Positions 44,759-48,426 of a DNA stretch of 48,426 bases are shown piece by piece. Origin of the DNA: Clostridia bacterium. GTDB taxonomy: Bacteria > Bacillota > Clostridia > TANB77 > CAG-508. The DNA is taken from positions 1-48,426 of the forward strand of contig JAFQQR010000011.1 in NCBI GenBank assembly GCA_017410505.1, written 5' to 3'. Each line of letters starts with the position of its first letter. Position 1 is the stretch's first letter. The position numbers and the translations under genes are program-made. The notes beneath the pieces were generated by a model that worked only from the letters and a program-made list of their open reading frames with translations, had not been told where the DNA came from and ran no database searches.

Positions 44759-45829
44759 ATGAAGACAATTAAAAAAAACACAAATGTAACAGTAAAACAT
44801 ATCCTTGGTGAGACAGCTGAGGTCCTTGTAACTCGGTTAGAAAATGGCATGTATCGCTTCAATTGTGATGCTTATGCTATAGGTGAATATTGTAAAGGTG
44901 GATTTTTCCATTTGCGTCAGGCTAGAGAGTTTATTCCTGGTAAGGCACTTGGAAATAATATTAAATTTTGGCCACGCCTTCGAAAGGCTCTACATGTATC
45001 AGGACTCGAGCCAATCAATATTCCTGGTGGAGATTTTCCTATTCATTATAGTGATGAGGTTGTTATTCCTGATTATACTATGTCTGGCTCTCATTACTTT
45101 GTGATAAAGTGGTCTGATATATCTAAGTATTTGAGCAATTTGCCTTTAGATGATGCTGGAAAATCTCATGCTGCAGAAATTGCAAAAAAACAAGAAGAAG
45201 CAGCCGCTGAAGCTTATCGACAGGCTCATGACCCACAATGTATTGCAAAACGCATTGGAGGCAAACTGTGGTATTCGGGCTCAGTGAATCTGGGATTAAA
45301 CTGCGAGTTTACAAAACTTACACTAATTTCAGATGACAACAGTGAATTTTCAGTCATATATCCCAAGTATGCCACAAATTTGTTGTGGTCCTATTGCTCT
45401 AATGTACCTAAAGTCCTATGTGAAGCACCAGAAGAAACAGATATAAAATTTCTTTCTGGATTCACGGCTGGTCACCTTGATCCTAGAAATCATAACAGAA
45501 TCAAAAAAATTTACTGTCAAGGTTGGCATTGCCATGTTGCATATTTGATGCCAAATCCAGAAATGGCTAGTGAAGTTAGAGAACATTCTCGTTGGTTGAA
45601 CATGTTTGATACTAGCGACAATGATGGTGTATCACCGGAATTGATTGCAAATTCAAAAAGAATCATTCTTGAATTTTATGATTTATATGATAAGCTCTTG
45701 AATGTTCGCTATGTATATAACAAAGATTCCGAAGAAGTAACAAAGGAATATCTTCATAACTGGCCTTTTAGTTCAACTGGAGCCCAAACAGGAGAACTGC
45801 ATTGGACAACCGAGCAAATTAAAAAATAA
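44759..45829 (+). CDS. Unknown 356-aa protein, foreign-looking codon use
   Basis: I do not recognise this protein. It is soluble with no signal peptide or membrane span, rich in Trp, His and Tyr, and has scattered Cys (CDAY, EYCKGG, YCSN, CQGWHCH). A helical Ala/Glu-rich stretch sits at about 140-158 (KKQEEAAAEAYRQAH). Base and codon use differ from neighbours: CGC, CGT, CGA and one in-frame CGG (ACT CGG TTA) for arginine, while core genes use AGA. GGAGGGCTTCAAT precedes the ATG. Transcribed as its own unit (promoter 44605, terminator 45843). Likely acquired; partner of the 73-residue gene downstream by promoter similarity. Confidence 0.7.
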   Translation: MKTIKKNTNVTVKHILGETAEVLVTRLENGMYRFNCDAYAIGEYCKGGFFHLRQAREFIPGKALGNNIKFWPRLRKALHVSGLEPINIPGGDFPIHYSDEVVIPDYTMSGSHYFVIKWSDISKYLSNLPLDDAGKSHAAEIAKKQEEAAAEAYRQAHDPQCIAKRIGGKLWYSGSVNLGLNCEFTKLTLISDDNSEFSVIYPKYATNLLWSYCSNVPKVLCEAPEETDIKFLSGFTAGHLDPRNHNRIKKIYCQGWHCHVAYLMPNPEMASEVREHSRWLNMFDTSDNDGVSPELIANSKRIILEFYDLYDKLLNVRYVYNKDSEEVTKEYLHNWPFSSTGAQTGELHWTTEQIKK

Positions 45830-45842
45830 TTTTTGAAGTAAT

Positions 45843-45884
45843 AATGCTTTATGGTAGGTATTTTTTACCATAAAGCATTTTTTT
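45843..45884 (+). terminator. Intrinsic terminator of the 44759 gene
   Basis: Perfect 14-bp stem (45843-45856 with 45866-45879) followed by a T run. Confidence 0.88.
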
Positions 45885-45898
45885 ACACCTATTTTTTA

Positions 45899-45927
45899 TT
45901 GACTTTTTATGTAAATTGTTGTATAAT
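45899..45927 (+). promoter_or_regulatory. SigA-type promoter of the 46002 gene
   Basis: TTGACT at 45899-45904, 17-bp spacer TTTTATGTAAATTGTTG, TATAAT at 45922-45927: close to consensus. Confidence 0.75.
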
Positions 45928-46001
45928 TAGGATTGTAAGACAAAATTAACACAGTATTAGACCTATTGATGACTATCATAATAGGCAGAAAGGGAGACAC
46001 T

Positions 46002-46223
46002 ATGACAAAAAAATTAAGCAGACGATTAGATGTTGAAAGTAAAAGAACTGGAAAACTTACTTTTAAATTGATGGATGAAGATAGCAATTGTATTGGTACA
46101 GTTGTAGCAACACCATACAAGGTAATGCTTGTTGAAGCAGCAAATCCAAACGTAATGCTTACTCCAGAAGAGCGCATCTTCTGCCAGATGTCCGCAAAAA
46201 AAACATTGCGCGGATTCTATTAA
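46002..46223 (+). CDS. Unknown 73-aa protein
   Basis: Small basic protein: MTKKLSRRLDVESKRTGKL, then a beta-like part (FKLMDEDSNCIGTVVATPYKVML) and a helical end with CQMSAKKTLRGFY. Start ATG 46002 is chosen because AAAGGGAGACACT precedes it. Arginine codons include CGC, and the composition resembles the 356-residue gene upstream. Shares promoter architecture with it, but each has its own terminator. No known family. Confidence 0.6.
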   Translation: MTKKLSRRLDVESKRTGKLTFKLMDEDSNCIGTVVATPYKVMLVEAANPNVMLTPEERIFCQMSAKKTLRGFY

Positions 46224-46230
46224 AAACATT

Positions 46231-46262
46231 AAAAGGAACCTCACAAATAGGTTCCTTTTTTA
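46231..46262 (+). terminator. Intrinsic terminator between convergent genes at 46 kb
   Basis: AAAAGGAACCT with AGGTTCCTTTTT, 7-nt loop, followed by T; also usable by topB on the minus strand. Confidence 0.85.
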
Positions 46263-46263
46263 T

Positions 46264-48216
46264 TTACATTTTTACTACCAATTTATTAAATTTTGAATTG
46301 ATATAATTTTCAAGTTTCGCCATAAATATTTCGGGCTCTATTTCTTTCTTAGCTACCATATCTAACCCTTTTTCCCAACTAGCTGTAAGTTTAGGATTTA
46401 ACATATCTGGCATAGTTCTATTTACTATATCATAAATAATTTCACCTTTGTTAGTTGGTGTAATTACTTGAGTTTTTCTATTAATATCCATATATTTAAT
46501 TTTTTCTAATTTTTCTATAATTCCCCCTCTTGTAGCACTTGTACCAATTCCTGCTCCTTTAATCTGTTCTCTAAGTTCTTCATCTTCAATTAATTTACCT
46601 GCATTTTCCATGGCAAGAATTATTGAACCAGAATTGTATCTTGAAGGAGGTGATGTTTCTGCCTCTTTTGTCTCATAATTTATTCCAATCAATTTCTGCC
46701 CTTTTTTTAGTTTTTTTAATATTTCTAAGCTTGCATCACTTGATTTATCCACCTTTTTTTCATCTTCTGTGGAATCTTTACTTGAATTTTTGTCTATCGA
46801 TTTTGCTATTTCTAAATATCCTTGATTAACGCACACTCTCCCGCTTGCATAAAATGTCTCGTCTTCAACATTCACTGTCACTTGAACTTTGCTATATTCT
46901 GCTGGTGGATAAAAAATTGCTAAAAATCTTTTTACTATAATCTTATATACCTGTTTATGTAATTCTGACAATTTTTCATAATTTTCATACCCTTGCCCTG
47001 TTGGAATTATTGCATAATGGTCTGTAATTTTGCTATCATTTACATATTTTGTTTTAGCTAAATTATTTGTTGGATATTTTTCATCTACCATTTTCTTTAT
47101 ATATCCTTGAACTTCTTCATCTTTAAAGCCTTTCGCAATTCCATTTAAGTTTTTAGAAATTTCTTTTGCCACTGCAGTTGATAAAACTCTTGCATCTGTT
47201 CTAGGATAAGTTACTAACTTTTTTTCATATAAGTTTTGAATAACTTCTAGTGTCTCATCTGGTTTTATTTTAAATCTTTTTGTACACTCATTTTGAATTT
47301 CTGCCATATTGAATAATAGTGGAGCATTTTCTTTTTGCTTTGATTTTTTTAACTCTGTAACTATTGCTTCTTTACCTTGTAAAGAAACTATAAAATCTCT
47401 TGCTTTTTTTTCATCCTTAAATCCTGTTTCATTATATAATAATGGAGATTCAAACACTTTTGATTTTTCGTTTACTTTCCATTCTGCTTTAAATGATGAA
47501 TTTTCGTCTCCAAATTCTCCAACTATTTTATAATATTTTGTTTTAACAAAATTTCTAATTTCTCTTTCTCTTGATACTATCATACCTAACACACATGTCA
47601 TAACACGACCTACTGAAATTGATGCCTTTTCTTCATTTATTTTACTTGCTAAATTTCTTCCATGTATTATTGATAATAATCTTGAAAAATTTATTCCTAT
47701 TAAATAATCTTCTTTTGCTCTTAAATATGCTGAATCTGAAAGACTATCATATTCTGCTAAAGGTTTTGCTTCTCTAATTCCCCTTAATATTTCTTCTTCT
47801 GTTTGAGAATCTATCCATACTCTTTTTAGTTTAGCATTAGGATTTGGTTTAGCCATCATAAACACTAATCTTTGGATATATTCTCCTTCTCTTCCAGAGT
47901 CTCCTGCATTATATATTTCTTCTATATCTTCTCTATTTAACAATTCTTTTACAATATTAAATTGATTTTCCACAGCAGGAATTATTTCATATTTCCATTC
48001 TTCTGGTATAAATGGAAGTGTATCTAATCTCCAAAACTTTAATTTTTCATCATATTTATCTGGATAACTCATTGTTACTAGATGACCTACACACCATGTT
48101 ATTATCCAATTATCTGACTCTAAATAACCATTTTTTCTTGTGCTATTAATTTTTAAAGCTTTTGCAAATTCCATTGCTACAGACGGTTTTTCTGTTATTA
48201 ATAATTTTTTTGGCAT
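46264..48216 (-). CDS. topB: DNA topoisomerase III
   Basis: Type IA topoisomerase that decatenates and relaxes single-stranded regions. The Toprim domain starts KKLLITEKPSVAMEFAKAL and has NAGDSGREGEYIQRLV. The catalytic Tyr lies in KKLVTYPRTDARVLS (about 335). IGTSATRGGIIEKL (about 570) is the conserved late motif. Length 650 aa is slightly short, without C-terminal zinc fingers, as in many TopB. Chromosomal or mobile-element copies both exist; the flanking atypical genes leave that open. Confidence 0.95.
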   Translation of the reverse strand: MPKKLLITEKPSVAMEFAKALKINSTRKNGYLESDNWIITWCVGHLVTMSYPDKYDEKLKFWRLDTLPFIPEEWKYEIIPAVENQFNIVKELLNREDIEEIYNAGDSGREGEYIQRLVFMMAKPNPNAKLKRVWIDSQTEEEILRGIREAKPLAEYDSLSDSAYLRAKEDYLIGINFSRLLSIIHGRNLASKINEEKASISVGRVMTCVLGMIVSREREIRNFVKTKYYKIVGEFGDENSSFKAEWKVNEKSKVFESPLLYNETGFKDEKKARDFIVSLQGKEAIVTELKKSKQKENAPLLFNMAEIQNECTKRFKIKPDETLEVIQNLYEKKLVTYPRTDARVLSTAVAKEISKNLNGIAKGFKDEEVQGYIKKMVDEKYPTNNLAKTKYVNDSKITDHYAIIPTGQGYENYEKLSELHKQVYKIIVKRFLAIFYPPAEYSKVQVTVNVEDETFYASGRVCVNQGYLEIAKSIDKNSSKDSTEDEKKVDKSSDASLEILKKLKKGQKLIGINYETKEAETSPPSRYNSGSIILAMENAGKLIEDEELREQIKGAGIGTSATRGGIIEKLEKIKYMDINRKTQVITPTNKGEIIYDIVNRTMPDMLNPKLTASWEKGLDMVAKKEIEPEIFMAKLENYINSKFNKLVVKM

Positions 48217-48426
48217 AATTTTTTCCTTTATTTCTCCTGTAGTTTTTTATTTATATATTTACTATTTTCTTTTTATCTTCTAATTTTCTAAGTCATATTT
48301 TTTAGTATATTCTAAAAAATCATTTTGTGCTTTTTTATATCAATCATTTTTATTATCTAACAAATTTTATCATTTATATAATTATATTTCAAGGAATATA
48401 ATTATATTATCATATAATTTTTTATA

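Noticed and set aside
48280..48342. Short open stretch upstream of topB on the minus strand (about 19 codons, ending KKYDLEN)
   Set aside because: Closed by an in-frame TGA just upstream and with no start or ribosome site; perhaps a gene remnant but not supportable.

Overview
The window is very AT-rich, low-GC Bacillota DNA. The sporulation genes (BofA, YaaL, a BofC-like protein, a SigE/SigK-type sigma factor) together with CdaA, ComEC, ClpE-type and Agr peptide-signalling genes point to a spore-forming lineage of class Clostridia, probably uncultured. The standard genetic code reads through nearly all genes. Arginine is written almost only as AGA in the housekeeping genes.

Layout. 1-2640: an Agr-type locus, with an AgrC-like GHKL kinase on + converging on agrB-agrD on -, and a broken MYG1-like fragment between them. 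2.8-8.5 kb (-): RluA-family pseudouridine synthase, rRNA-type methyltransferase, hicB with a nonsense-truncated hicA, uvrC, hpt and an unknown gene. 8.6-10.8 kb (+): a glmS ribozyme and glmS. 10.8-15.1 kb: bofA-yaaL, an orphan VirD4/TraG-like ATPase, and a putative manganese exporter. 15.4-20.6 kb (-): a Cys/Asn-rich membrane protein, truA, cdaA, a 48-residue membrane peptide, pyrimidine-nucleoside phosphorylase, rnhB and a prepilin-like protein. 20.8-25.4 kb (+): htrA, clpE-type, pgsA. 25.4-44.5 kb (-): sigma factor, BofC-like, comEC, SH3-NlpC/P60 hydrolase, ppaC, hslO, a TagO/WecA-type transferase fused to rubredoxin, rpiB, a three-gene ABC importer, XRE regulator, Rpn-like protein, trmL, a SpoU methyltransferase and mfd. 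44.6-46.2 kb (+): two unknown genes with foreign-looking codon use and near-identical promoters. 46.3-48.2 kb (-): topB.

Two signals stand out. First, three otherwise intact conserved genes (RluA-like, truA, pyrimidine-nucleoside phosphorylase) each contain exactly one +1 frameshift. In all three it lies at an in-frame CGG codon that directly precedes a conserved glycine, so skipping one C restores the family sequence. In-frame CGG is absent from the other housekeeping genes I read and occurs only in three atypical genes. This fits +1 recoding at a nearly unused arginine codon.

Second, a family of intergenic hairpin elements recurs: perfect inverted repeats of 38, 62 and 32 bp around cores of 94-98 nt, plus a truncated copy and a remnant. 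Two copies share arm sequence in which every difference is compensated on the opposite arm. They look like a dispersed structured RNA or a miniature mobile element.
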